Below, one piece after another: positions 1 to 13,300 of a stretch of 64,000 nucleotides of DNA. A program made the translations under genes and the position numbers. The DNA lies in contig CM034303.1 in NCBI GenBank assembly GCA_019925795.1, positions 55,909,931 to 55,973,930 on the forward strand, in the 5' to 3' direction. Origin of the DNA: Dendrobium chrysotoxum. Taxonomy: Eukaryota; Streptophyta; Magnoliopsida; Asparagales; Orchidaceae. The notes beneath the pieces are model-generated. The model searched no databases, had not been told where the DNA came from, and saw nothing but the letters and a program-made list of their open reading frames with translations. Each line of letters opens with the position of its first letter. Positions within the stretch are counted from its first letter, which is position 1.

Positions 1-397
1 TCTATCATCCATTCCCCCACCATCCGCTTTAAGTGCAAAATGGTTAAAATTTCTATTTTTAATTATTAACTCCATCTATTTTCCAATACCCTAAATCCAT
101 TGCTGCTACTATATGCCAGATGCACGTATCTATACGTATCTGATTGATGACTAGCCTTAATCGAAAGTTCTCTCTCGTTATTGGGAGGGGTAATTAACTA
201 TAGGGGCTTGCGCCTATAGGAAACCAGAACTCAGATCATAAAGTCCTCACAAAATGAGGGCGAAATCTCTGGGTAGTGTCTTATCTACTATCTCATCTGC
301 CTTCCAAAATTTACCTCGGAACTTAAATTGTTAAAACTCCCCCCCTCAGAAAAGCAAAAAGCGGGCGGAGGCCGGGGCCGAATTTTCGGAGCCCACA
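1..397 (+). mobile_element. 3' end of a long TG...CA repeat, same family as 30830-37818
   Basis: The stretch from about 155 to 275 resembles 37475-37605: both carry CCTTAATCGA, then TAATTAAC, then GGGGCTTGCGCC, and end in GAAATCTC. The right end TTCGGAGCCCACA at 385-397 matches TTCGGAGACCCACA at 37805-37818, which is the exact end of the 6,989-bp insertion in gypsy element 2. I therefore read 1-397 as the right end of a second copy, cut by the window edge, inside an HDA5 intron. No protein is recognisable. The five bases after it (398-402, GTAAA) would be its target duplication, but the left end is not visible to test this. Confidence 0.55.
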
Positions 398-2053
398 GTA
401 AACTCATTCACTTTTTTGTTACTTGGTAAAGCTGTTTTTGAGGGAATGAATTCAATTTTATGTTAACACATGCTCAACTAGGAAAAGTAGGAAAAACAAA
501 TGTTTAGTGAGGAGTGAGAAGAGTGAATGATTTGATTTTTTTTAATTTGGTGGGAATTTGCTAAAGCCTATTGCCACTGAGTAAGCCCCAAATATTCCTA
601 TTTGGTATTGGTCCTCACAGCTCTATATGGTTTCTTAAAGCCTACAATCTGTAAGCTCACGAATATTCCATTTATTTATTTTGGCAAGGTGCGTCTTGCC
701 TGGGAAGTAGGTCTATATTAGTTCTTTTAAAAAAAAAATGTTTTTTTGGCTTGGTTTATCCTGTGGTGATGCAGAAAATTTGGAGATTAGGGTATGTGAC
801 ATTTGGGGATTAATAACAGGCTCCGGAACCTATTGTTTTCTGCAGGAGGGTTCCATTTTATGCGTTTCCAATAAGAATTTACAAAAATAAACTAATCAAT
901 TGTTTCCAGCAGCATTGAAAAGATGGAGTGCAAAAAACTAAGCTGAGACTTCAAGCTCTTCTTTTTTTCTACTTGTCATGCTTACTATTTCAGCTTATAT
1001 AATAGGTCCAGTTTCCTCTAGAAGCTTTACTTGACAGGCCAGTCCTTTCCTGCTCAAAGTCAAATGCTAAGGGAAAGTCAACAATTGTTTATGCTTTTGC
1101 ATAAATTGATCATGAATAAAAATAATTGCTTTACCAAAGCCTAATATTGAAGAGATGTTCCTCTTTGGACAGCTTGAGTCTTTTAGCTAGGAAGTACAAT
1201 CACTGGAGTGAAAAGCTGAGTAGATTCAAATTGTCCATGATGCTTGGAAAATTGAAGTTCTAAGCATACCATTGATTCAATTTTCAAGAAAAATAAAAAT
1301 TGGCACATCTATCTTGAAGAGTTAATGTAGGGATAGTTTTTTGTCTTCATTGAATGGTTTTGATTATGAGTTATGAAAGAATTGTGTTGCCGAGAATCCA
1401 AGGATCTCTAACGTTGCTAGCTTCCCTTCCTCCATTCCTCTTGGCTAGCGACTTAGTGCCATGAGTTTCCTCTCTTGCCCCTTATGGTTGGTATTGGGCT
1501 TCTCCTTACCCCTTTGTCTTACTTTATCCTAATTTTATTCTGTGGTTCATTACATTTTCCTTGTTTTACACATTTTATTTGATTTCTCTGTCATGTAAAC
1601 TTCAAATAATCTCAAGGAACGATGAGTAGAATAGCACATATACCAAATGAAAATAAGAGCATGTGAGGACTGAAATAATGGCCTTACTGCAATCTCAAGT
1701 TATCATTGTTGTCCATGTTGTCTCAGCACTTGAATATTCATCAATTTGAAGAAGTTTTCATGGTTACATGCAATTGACTGAAAAAATATTTTTAGCTTGT
1801 GTACCATTTATTAAAGGAAGAACAGATGATTAGTTGACAAACTGGATTATGTTTCATTCTGTATTAGCATTGAGGATGATATTCAATTCATTTTCATTGG
1901 ATCTTTTTATGGAAGCATCAGACTCATATTGTTCACGGGTTGTGAACTAAACTTGCTGAGCTGGTTTATGTATCTTATATTGAAATGATATTTTTTTTCC
2001 CAATTACTAATCTTTTTAAGGATTTTTTTTAATTTTTTTTTTAATCTTTTCAG
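398..2053 (+). other. Intron sequence upstream of the first visible HDA5 exon
   Basis: AT-rich sequence without a convincing exon. I looked for the missing N-terminal HDA5 exon (the start of the deacetylase domain) and did not find it, so it lies left of the window. The stretch ends in a pyrimidine-rich tract and CAG at 2051-2053, a good acceptor. Confidence 0.6.
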
Positions 2054-4307
2054 GTGCATATTGCTTAAAATCAAGGAAGCTGAGGATGCAATTATAGCAT
2101 CTGTGCATACGAGGAATCACATAAAGCTGATAAGGAATATCAGCTCTAAGGAGTTCGATTCACGACGTCTGAGGATTGCTTCGAAGTTGAATTCTATTTA
2201 TTTTAACGAGGGTTCATCTAAGGCAGCCTATCTTGCTGCAGGAACTGTTATTGAGGTTGAGCAACTTTAATCCTGATTCCAAATTTGGTTACTTTTAATA
2301 TTTTCTCAATTTAATAGTCTATGCGTTGATCTTAAATCCTGCCTCTTTTATCTGTAAGATGCATTTTCCTTTCACCTATTGCTAAACTTTCATTTCTTAG
2401 ATATCATTTATTTCATATAGGCTACAGAGAATGTTGCGAATGGGAATCTGGATTCTGCCATTGCTGTTGTTAGGCCTCCTGGTCATCATGCAGAAGCTAA
2501 TGAAGCTATGGGTTTTTGCCTCTTCAACAATGTGGCAATTGCAGCATCCTATCTCTTGAATGAGAGAGTATGTACATTATTTATATAACATCATAGACAA
2601 GTTAAGGAATAGCTTTTACGATTTCATCCTCACATCCTGATGAAATTAATTTCTGATCATCTGTTCATGTTAAATGATTCTGTTATTTTTTATTTCTTTT
2701 TGCAGGCAGAGTTAGGTATAAGAAGGATATTGATTGTGGACTGGGATGTTCATCATGGCAATGGTACTCAAAATATGTTCTATAGTGATCCTCGGGTACT
2801 TTATTTCTCAGTACATAGGTACATTTTCGTTGTTCTAACTATGCATTAGAGATGAACTGTCTTGTAATTTGAATATCCATATATTGAATAGTGAAATCAT
2901 GATTTATTTCATTATTTTTCTAGAACTGATCTTTAAATTGACATGTAATGATCCTTCAGCTTACCTTTTTTTTTTATTGGGGCTATTGAAGGCATTCGTC
3001 ATCCTTCAGCTTACTCATTGTGCTTGATGCTACGATATTTTGGCCTTGTTTTTTCGTGATATTGTTGGGTGAGGCGGTGGCCTTTTGATGATATTTATTT
3101 AATAGAAAGTTTTAAATGGGGGGTGTTATCTGTTGCTTTGCAGATGAGATGGCTGACAGGTCCCCATTTCATGCATGTTTTCTATTTTTGCAATTTTGTT
3201 GGCAGGACTTGTGTGCAGATTGTGGATATATGGGACGTATAACAAGTAGTGATGGATGGGAGCAATGATTTGATTTGGATTTCTAATTTGAACTGGATTG
3301 AGTTTGAATTTTGTGGGAATTAAAAAAAAATTGAATTAATCATGAATTTAAATTGAAATTGATCTAGTGCCAACTTCATTTTCTTACATAAGATACGAGG
3401 AGTACATAAATAATTGTTCCGGATTTGTAATTCATAACAATTTTACTTAAAATACATTTTTATTTTCAATTTCAATGCTGTGCGTTCAAGTTGGATATTT
3501 TTTTATTTTTTTGAGTGTGGTACAAGTGTTACTATTTAATTTTTGGGGAGTCATCATGCTTTATTGGCAGCTTAATTTGTTGTCTATTTCTTTTGCTTGA
3601 TTTTTTATTTGCTGATTTAACACCATTGATTTTTTTAAAAAAAAGTGATACATCAAAAAATTTAATGTTGTGAAACTTAATTTGTTTGCTAATGGATTTT
3701 TATTTTATTTTTCAAAATTTTACTGAAAGTATTGAGTATTTATGATTATTTTATTATCAAGTGGGTTTATAGACTACTATTTCCTATTTCATTTAAAAAA
3801 ATTGAGTTGTTCAATTGATTGGTAACTTATGATATGTGAATCATCAACTTTCCTTTGTATAAAAGTATACTATACATCATATCAATTGCATTAGGAAATC
3901 TTATCGTTGAGCCTCTTGCATCAATGACCTTTTTGTGTTGAAGCCTTCCATTAATTGGATGATCTATGCCCCTGCCTATCTTGCAATTCTAGCATGAACA
4001 ATGTGTTTCAATTGAAAAATCTTCATTCTATCGCCCAAAAATAATTAAATCTCCCAACAAGAACTAAATCTATAGCCTCTGCACTCCACCTTCAACCCTC
4101 CCCTTAGAAATGAACTTGAAGCTGAGACTTCCACCAAATAAACTTGTAATTGCATCCACCATTATTTGCATGCATTGTTACTTTCTTAAGCAGGTTGTTG
4201 AATTCTTTTCTCTTTCTATGCCCATGCGTCATATTCATTTAGGCTTTAACTTCTTCTTTGGATTTCTCTTTTCCTACTCTGTAGCAGAACTAGAACCTTG
4301 TCTCAGT

Positions 4308-4358
<51 letters not shown>

Positions 4359-7300
4359 ATTAAGATTAGCTAGTAATTGCTATTGATTTTGCAGGTTTGA
4401 TTTTGGAAGTTTCTATCCAGCTGGCAGTGATGGTTCTCACTGTATGATTGGAGAAGATCAGGGTGTAGGGTACAACATAAATGTCCCTTGGGAACACGGT
4501 CAATGTGGCGATGCAGACTATCTTGCCGTCTGGGACCATATTTTGATTCCTGTAGCCGAGGCATACAATCCAGACATAATCTTAATCTCTGCTGGATTTG
4601 ATGCAGGTTAAGTTATTTGTTTTTGTTCCAGGGAATTTTAAATAGTTTGATTTAAAACTTCTTTTTTGTTCTTGGAAACCTGCGATAGAAGTTTGTGGTA
4701 CCTTGGAACTTCGAGTCGGTAGGTTCCTTTAATTGCATTATTATTTGGAATAGTTCCTCCTATATTTGCATGTGAGCTGAAGATTAAGAAGGATCAAAGC
4801 TAAATAATAAATTGGCGCTGCTTTCTTCGAGTTAGAAGCATGTCTTAGTCTGTATGCATATCAATTTTTTAAACTAGGCATATGCTTTATTTAATCATTT
4901 TTATCTCAAACTTTGAGGTAAATGATCTTCATTAATGAGCCATTTCAATAATTAAGTTAATTAAAACCGTGATTATATGAAACCATGTCTAATCAAATCG
5001 TCTAGCCTCTATTTAATTGGGAGTTCAATTAATATAACTAAGCCTCTATTTACATATTTCAGATTTAAATTGATTTAGTTTAAACTTAATTAACATAACA
5101 AGTATTTTAAGCCTTAGCATTAGGTATAATTAATTTTCCAAATTAAAATCAATGCGAATTATGGAGTTAAATTTATTTTAAAAGCCTTACAATTAATTTT
5201 GAAATTATTTGATGGTTTATTGGACTCTAAATTATCCAAATGGTCTATAAAAAAGAACAAAACTTAACTGATCGGATCCCCATCCAATCTAATACTGTAT
5301 ATCTCCTTTACTTAGTTATAGCCAAATAAATTGGGAGACTTAGCTTCCTCATGAGCTGCCTCCCACCTAGAAATGCCAAACTACATCTGCATGCAAAATT
5401 GAATTGTGAGAGGTTCATGCACGTCTGCTGCCTTTGCACTCATGCCTATTTGTGATGTCCTCACGAACTCTTTAGCCACTCGAACACGTTTGCACCATGT
5501 CTTAATCCCAAAATTTATGTTGCTCAGCTATTTTTTGCCCTTTATAATTATATGCATATTTGTCCAACCTAAGGCAGTTGATGTTGAATAAGACGTAAAA
5601 AATTAGCTCCTTGGGAAATCATCAAAGAGCAATAGATTATTTTGTTTGATTTAATTTTAAGGCCTCCATCATTGATTTTTGGGGGAGGAGGATGACAGGG
5701 AGAGGTAGGGAGCTGAGGTAGGAGAAGATGAGGGAGCAAGGGGATTTTTTTAATTAATTTTTTTTTTGAAAAAAAAAGCCGGACGTTTGGTGACATGAGA
5801 AGGGATTGTGCAAGGAATGTGTTGAGTATGGGCGATGGAATGGGAATTTTTTTGTTGTGATCCCTTTTTATATAATAACAAAAATAAAAATAAATACTAA
5901 TAATAGTTATTATTTTTATAAATTAAACTTAATTGCATACTATCGCCATTTGTATGCATCAAGATCACGTCGTCACCTTGCGTGCGGATGAATTTTTTAT
6001 TTTCATTCGCGAGACAACCCCGTAATATTGGTATTAATCTTAGCTTTGTTGTTGTCCCGAACACATCAGTGCAGTCTATTTCACCAACGGATGTTGTTCA
6101 GTAGATTTTGATTTTTGTTCAATGCATTTTGGGTTGTATGTGCGCGATGTCGTATCTTTTGTTTGTTGTTTGGATGTGTTTGGTTTGGTCAACCTCAGAG
6201 TGGTTATTTAGTTCAACAAAATGTTGGTAAATAATTTAAGTATATGCAAGACGTTTCGAATTGTGAGGGATTCATTTATAAGAATGTGTCTTTGAGTGGC
6301 CACAATTGTCAAGGATCCATCGACCATGGTTATTTTATTATTATTAGGATAGGGGATTTATAGGATAAATTTGTGATAGGAGTTGGTCATATATGGTTTG
6401 TAGCTTTTGAATCAATTATCTAGAAACTATAAAAGTTTATCTTTGAAATCTTAGTAATGAGAAGAGGAGATGGTGTATTTTAGAATGTTAGAGTATAATT
6501 ACCTATTGTAGATGTTTTTCAGGCGCTCATAAAAGGCCTTTTGTCTTTCTATTCTTTTTAATGGCTCAATTTTTTTCATCCTTTTAAGGACATATGAACC
6601 AATTGCAATCACTTTAGATAGTTCTTTCTATTCAACCGGTATGTTAAGTAGATTCTTTGCAACTGGCTCGTTGGATTTAGATTATTTCTCTCAATTCCAA
6701 GAGAAGCCAAGACCAAATGTATGTGAGTATTGTTGTTATTATCCATGGAGAGAATGTGGTTTAGTTCACAAAAAAAAAAAGAAATAAATGCTACAATCTA
6801 GTGATGAAGGCTGCAACAATGGGAACAATTTGCGGAAATGCAATGATAAAAACTGCAATAATAAGAAATGTATGCGACAAATGTAGCTTTGAAGGCTGCA
6901 GTTATATAAATAGAGATGAAAAGGAAGAGAGTGTGGAAATGAAGGCTGCACGATTGTGATAATGCATCATAAATGCTGTATTAATGGAAATGTAAGGAAG
7001 AGATAAAGCCTAGAGCTTTGATATCATGACACTAATTTGAGAGAATTGGTTCAGTATTTAATACCAATATTTGTGTAGTTTTATACAATCCTAGAGAGCT
7101 TCTAATATAAAATATGTACAATTAGGCAATAATAATTATTAAATCCCACAGATTGATGAGATGACATCAAGAATCCCAGGGATCCATGAGTTGGCATTTC
7201 AAAGAAGGAAATAGAGCAAGATAATATTGGAATCCATGAATCTTTCTTGGAAGGGTGGAATGGCTAGTGAAGGAATTCAAGGGCTTTTCTCACTACTTAT

Positions 7301-10300
7301 GATTTTGTTGCCTTTAGAGTGATGTCCTTGATCTCTTCTTAACATATTTTTACACATGCCCTTGATGTCTTTTTAACATATTTTATCACACTTTTGCAGC
7401 TATGGGTGATCCACTTGGTGGGTGCTGTGTCACTCCATATGGTTATTCAGTTATGCTAAAAAGGGTGAGCATTCGTTTCATTACATGACCACTTGTTTTG
7501 TTATTTTAAACAATTTTAAGCAGTTTTTTATTGTCCAGTCACTTTTTGCTATACCATGCACAAGAGTCAAATTGAATTCAGTAGCTTCTGGTGAAGCTTT
7601 GGCATCTTTTTTGAAGGGCTATATAAGAATAAATGTTGGATTATCGATAAAGTTGTTATGGTTTGCAGTGTAAATGCCGTTTACAAGGTGAAAAGGGGAA
7701 GCAATTGTAATGCAAAGACATAATTCCTAGTTTAGGGTCAGTAGGATGCCAAAAGTAACATGGTTTCTAAATCATGTAGAATAACTATGCTTAGCTAGAA
7801 CTAAGACCAAAGATAGTTGTTGATGTATGGAGCATAAGGATTGGCAGCTATCCCTCAGTGGAGGGAACTTCCTGCATTGGGTAGCCCTTTGTTTATAGAT
7901 TTTAGACATGGGAAACTTCATTCTTCATCCTGTTTTGTTGTGTTCTTTTAAATGCAATCAGGAACTTCTCTATGAGCTGATTGCTCAATTAATCCAATTT
8001 CTTTCTTTGTTTTTTAGCTGATGAAATTTTCTGATGGAAAGATTGTCTTGGCCCTTGAAGGAGGTTACAATCTCAACTCTCTAGCTAATTCAGTTTTTGC
8101 TTGTGCAATAACTTTACTAGAAGGGAGTCCTATTGTTGGAAATTTTGAGGGCAGGCCTTTCGAATCCACATGGCGTGTAATCAATGAGGTATAAACTGAT
8201 TTGCTGATTGGATCATGCCCATATTGGTACTTTGGGTTTTACATTTTAGCTTTCTTGCTTGTGCTAATTATGCATTTTTTTATTACTATTCTTCATGTTT
8301 CTTCTTAATTTTACAGGTTCGTAATGAACTGAAGACTTACTGGCCAGTATTCTCTATTGATTTGCCTGAAGAGATTCTAATTGCCAATGTCAAACGTTAC
8401 CCAATTCAGGTGCATTTCCTCCTTTTTTTATCCCCAACATCTTTGATTTTGTCCATTAGGTGCCAAATTTGAAGTTCTCGATATCACCGGCTTCGATAAA
8501 CCAGATTTATTTACTGTTAATTTTGCTTTTTTATGATTTTTAAACTATCTTGACCGTTTCCTGTGCTATGTTAGGAGCTTGATGAGGATTTTTTTTGTGG
8601 GATTTGAAATATTTAATAATTAAATATGAAATAGAAAATAATAATTATGAAGGATAAAAATATTATTTTTTTATGGATTTAATAACAAAAATTACATTTT
8701 CTTTTTATATGCCCATAGATTTTTCTAAACACAACAAGTATTGAATATAATTTATTTTATTCTGAGGTGCGGGTTCCTCATAAAAGCAAGTCTTAGTTAA
8801 TTACATCTTAGGAGTGTTTGGCCATTGAAAAAAATTTTGATTAAATTAGTATTTTTTTTTAATCAAACATTGATTAATATTTTATATGATTTTTAGGAAT
8901 TTTGTTTTAGATATTTGGTCTTTAAAATTTCAACAATGATTGGATCAACTTAGAATTAATTTTGAATAGAAACCAAATGAGGAAGGTATAAGTAATTGAT
9001 TTTGAGAAACTCAAAGGTACTAAAAAACTATCCTATATTAGGCCGTATATTTTGATATTGAATTTATGTTAAACTTGATTATTTCATTTAAAATGTTGCT
9101 GCTTATATTCCAAAAAAAATAAAATTAAGGAAATACCTATGATGGTGAGGGCTTATGATGTAACGAAGAAGAATATCAGTCTTTGATCTTAAATTTAATG
9201 TGAGAATCACTGATAGGTAGTAATTGGAAGTTAAATCTACTGAAATGCATGAGACTTATGAATTTAATATCTCATCAAAGATTAAATCAGCTCGATCTCT
9301 AGTCTTACAATCATGCTTGAAAAGGATTGTTGACTAAACTCGCCTGAGTGCTTTTAAAATCATATAATGTTGGTCTTAATACATATATATGATAGGTTAG
9401 GCTAATTTGATATTTAGAAAAAAGTATTTATAGCTTAGCCACATTAACTAAGATTTATAATTTTTTTTGTTATCTAGTCTTTAAAGTGAAGAATTTTATT
9501 TCTATATGCTGCTCACAAGGTTATGCATGGAATGTTCATTAGCTAAATATATAGGTTTGATGTTGATTTCATAAGCACACCCTTATTGATAAACAGTCAG
9601 TCAAATACTGAATTGTATACTAAGATTCATAAGGGGACTTTGCATTTCATTTTAGTTTTGAATTTGATTTTAAGATTACTTACATTTTAATGGGTAAAAA
9701 ACTTTCTAAAAGCCTACGCCATAAAATGTCCAAGTCACCCCTTAGCAAAACAAAAGAAGAAATATATGAAAAAGTGTATATTTTTAATGCGCATTCAAAA
9801 TAAACAAGCGATCAAACAAATAATAAATCACATAATAATGTAAAGTCCTTTTTATAATTAAGAAATAAAAAGGATAGATGAGTTGCCTGTCTTATGCGAT
9901 AAAGTTGAATTTATAGACTTGGCCTACAAGTCTTCAATCTTTGGTTGTTGATGCATTTATGTCTTCGGAGTTCATTCTGCTAGTTCATCATTTCTTTGCT
10001 ATTTCACTCATGCTTATATGACTTATTAAAACTACGAATACTTACAGTGTCAAGCTGATTTTTCAATTTGTTAGCCATGTTTACTTAGGATTTTGGCGTA
10101 TAAGGAGCATGGCCACGTGCAAGGAAAAATTGATATCTTTATCCTAACGCTTAAGGATAAGTGCCACTATAGAAAGACTCTGTCAAATAATCATTTTATA
10201 CCAAACATCATAATCACATGCGTATAAAAGGAAAATCATAATCCTAAAATGCCTAAGAGATTGTGCATCTAGTGTGTAGTTCTTGTGACTGTCACAGTAT

Positions 10301-13300
10301 TATTCAATATATTATTTTTTTTATAAAAATGTTAATTTTATTTTAGGGATAATTTCAAAGTTATTTGTGACTTAAATTTTGACCTCTAAAATATATCTAA
10401 TGAGCTAGATAAGGGTGTTCGACTAGGTTGACAATTGATCGAAGTGTGCCAGACGGGTTGACTTGACATACGCCGAAGGAGTACAAAATTATTTGAAACA
10501 ACCTTCGATTGCAAAACAGATCACTCCATCATGATCAGGGCATCAAAATTAGTCAAATGAGACCTCTCACGAGCAAATCGAGCGAACACAGTTGAAAATG
10601 TCAAATCACATGTGCGATGATATGTTAGGTTGCCTGAATGACCTGGATCACAAAAGGACAATGCGTGCATGTTCGAAAAGTCCTAAAACCTCAAAAAAGG
10701 CACCGATATTGGTTGGGTGCCGACATGAGAAAATCTACAAAAAATTTGCCGATGCACGCAAAACGAGGTGAATAAATTGAAGTGCACGCACAAAAAAATC
10801 AATGAGCAAGCTAATATAAATTTAAAATAAAGTTTTATTTATTATTATTTTTTTATAAAAATTTAAAATTTTAATTTTAATTTTAAAAATTATATATAAT
10901 AATAATAAAAATCAGAAGAATGAAATGAATTTTTTGGTATTTGGTTCTGGACCTAGTCTTTTTACCTGCAAATAGAATGACAATATTACCCTTATATTAA
11001 TTACTATTTATCAGAAAGAGGAAGGACTATAAAGCGAAATAAACAAACCTAAAAGCCTTAATATAATTGTTTTACTAAGACCCCCTAAAAATAAGATAGA
11101 TAGGCACCAATCTTATTAAAAATCTTTTTAAAATCTAATGATTTCTCCAAGGACCCGTTGGTTTAGCTAGCCAATATAAAAAAGGGTTTTACTTACCTAA
11201 ACACCATTATAAATATGCAAACATATTCTACACATCACAAGCAAATACTTAATATGTGTTTCATAATCAATATGACCAATATTATGATACGAAACACATG
11301 TAGAAAACCAAAAAAACAGTGGGCTGAATTTGAATTTCAGCAAAAAGGCCAACAATGATTGAGACGTGGAAAACGTAGAGGAAACTTTTATAATTGATGA
11401 ACTATTGAAGAAAATGAACAAGATATGATGGATTTTCAATTTCAGAGGAAGATCCATCTCTCCCAATCTTTAGCTGCTAGCTAGAGCCCAATCAATCCTT
11501 AGAACAAACTAATTTCAATCAAATAAGAGATAAACTTAACCCTAGGAAAAATTACTACTTAAAGCATACAATGACATGGCAAATATCAAAACAGCCCTCT
11601 CTAATTTGAACTTCCCTCCAAACAGCCCCCTCCTCTCATGCATTTAATGCATGGACCCCACCCCAAAGGCGGCGGGATATGGCTGGGGCGAAACTTTCTT
11701 CCCTCCTGGACCGATCTAATAATATCCCCCTCCCAAAGACTCACCTTGTTCTCAAGGTGAAAGGATGAAAACTGATGCTTCATGGTTCGTACGGCTCCTA
11801 TATGGCATCATAGTCATGTAGGTTCTTCCAGTGTTTCAGCACTTCCTTCCTCCCTCCCCCTGTCGTATTCCTTTCAGCTCCAGTGGTTCCAACACTACTT
11901 CTAAATTCTTTGTCAGTGTCACTAGTAACTTTGAACTGGGTGTATGATCATCAATAATTCTCCTCAACTAGGACACATGGACACTGAGTGTATGGTAGCA
12001 GTTGGTGGTAATCTTAATTGATAAGCCACTGCCCCAACCCTCTTCAGTATCTCGTAAGGGCCAAAGTACCTCGGGGCCAACTTCTTGTTCCTCATTTTAG
12101 ACATTGTCCTTTGTCTGTAAAGGACGAAGTTTCAAATATACCCTATCCCCCATTTTGAACTGGACTCCCTTCCTATGCCCATCCGACTGGTTCTTCATGA
12201 TCTGCTGAGCTCTCATCAAGTGCCTTTTTAATTCCTCTAGCACTTATCTCTCTCCTTTAAGTTCAATTCCTTTGAAGAATTGGTGTGCTACTCTGCCCAA
12301 AATGCACCAGGTGGGGTGGATTCCTTCCGTACAATACTTTAAAAGGAGTCATCTGGGAAGCCGAATGATACGAAGTGTTTTACCAGTATTCTGCCCATGA
12401 TAGCCACTTGGCCCACAATCGAGTTTTTTCTGACACGAAACATCGCAGGTAAGTCTCCAAGCTCCTGTTAACCACTTCCGTCTTCCCATTTGTCTGAAGT
12501 TGGTATGCGGTGCTCCTCTTTAATACTGTCCCCTGTAGCCTGAACAACTCCCTCCAAAACTGACTGAGAAACGTCTTATCTTGATCGGATACTATAGATT
12601 TCAGTATCCCATTCAGTCTGGCCACCTCTCTGATGAATGTTGTTGCCACCGTTACTGCCGTGTAGGGATGTTGTAGGGGAATGAAGTGAACATACTTGTT
12701 CAATCTATCAATGACCACTTGAATCACTGTAAACCTCTCAGATCGGGGTAACCCATCAATAAATTCCATAGTGATCTCTTCCCACACCCTATCTAGTAGC
12801 GCTAGGGGATGTAGTAACCCCCCTGGAGCTATGGTCGTGTACTTGTTCTTTTGGCATACCTCACATCTAGCCACTATCTCCTCCACATCTTATGCATCCC
12901 CTTCCAATACAACTTTGTTGCCAATTTTTGTTTGTCTTATGCACACCTGAATGACCCCCAACAGCGCTCCCATAAAACTCCTGCAGCAAGTGGGGAATAT
13001 GGACTGAGGTCTGTGGCAGTACAAACCTCTCTTGGTACAACAACCTCTCCCCTTCTAGAGAATAGCCAGGGTGGCTATTCTCATCCCTTAGTAGATCCTC
13101 TCTAATCCTTCCTAGCTCCTCATCTTGCACACTCTCCTCTTTAATATCCCCCCAATCCAGCATCAGTGGCATCGACATGGCTAACTCCTCGAGCTCCCCC
13201 CCGTATCTAGACAAGGCATTAGTTGCCTTTTTCTCTAACCCCGGCCTATATTGGATCTCAAAGTCATAGCCCAACAACTTTGTCAGCCACCTCTGATGCT

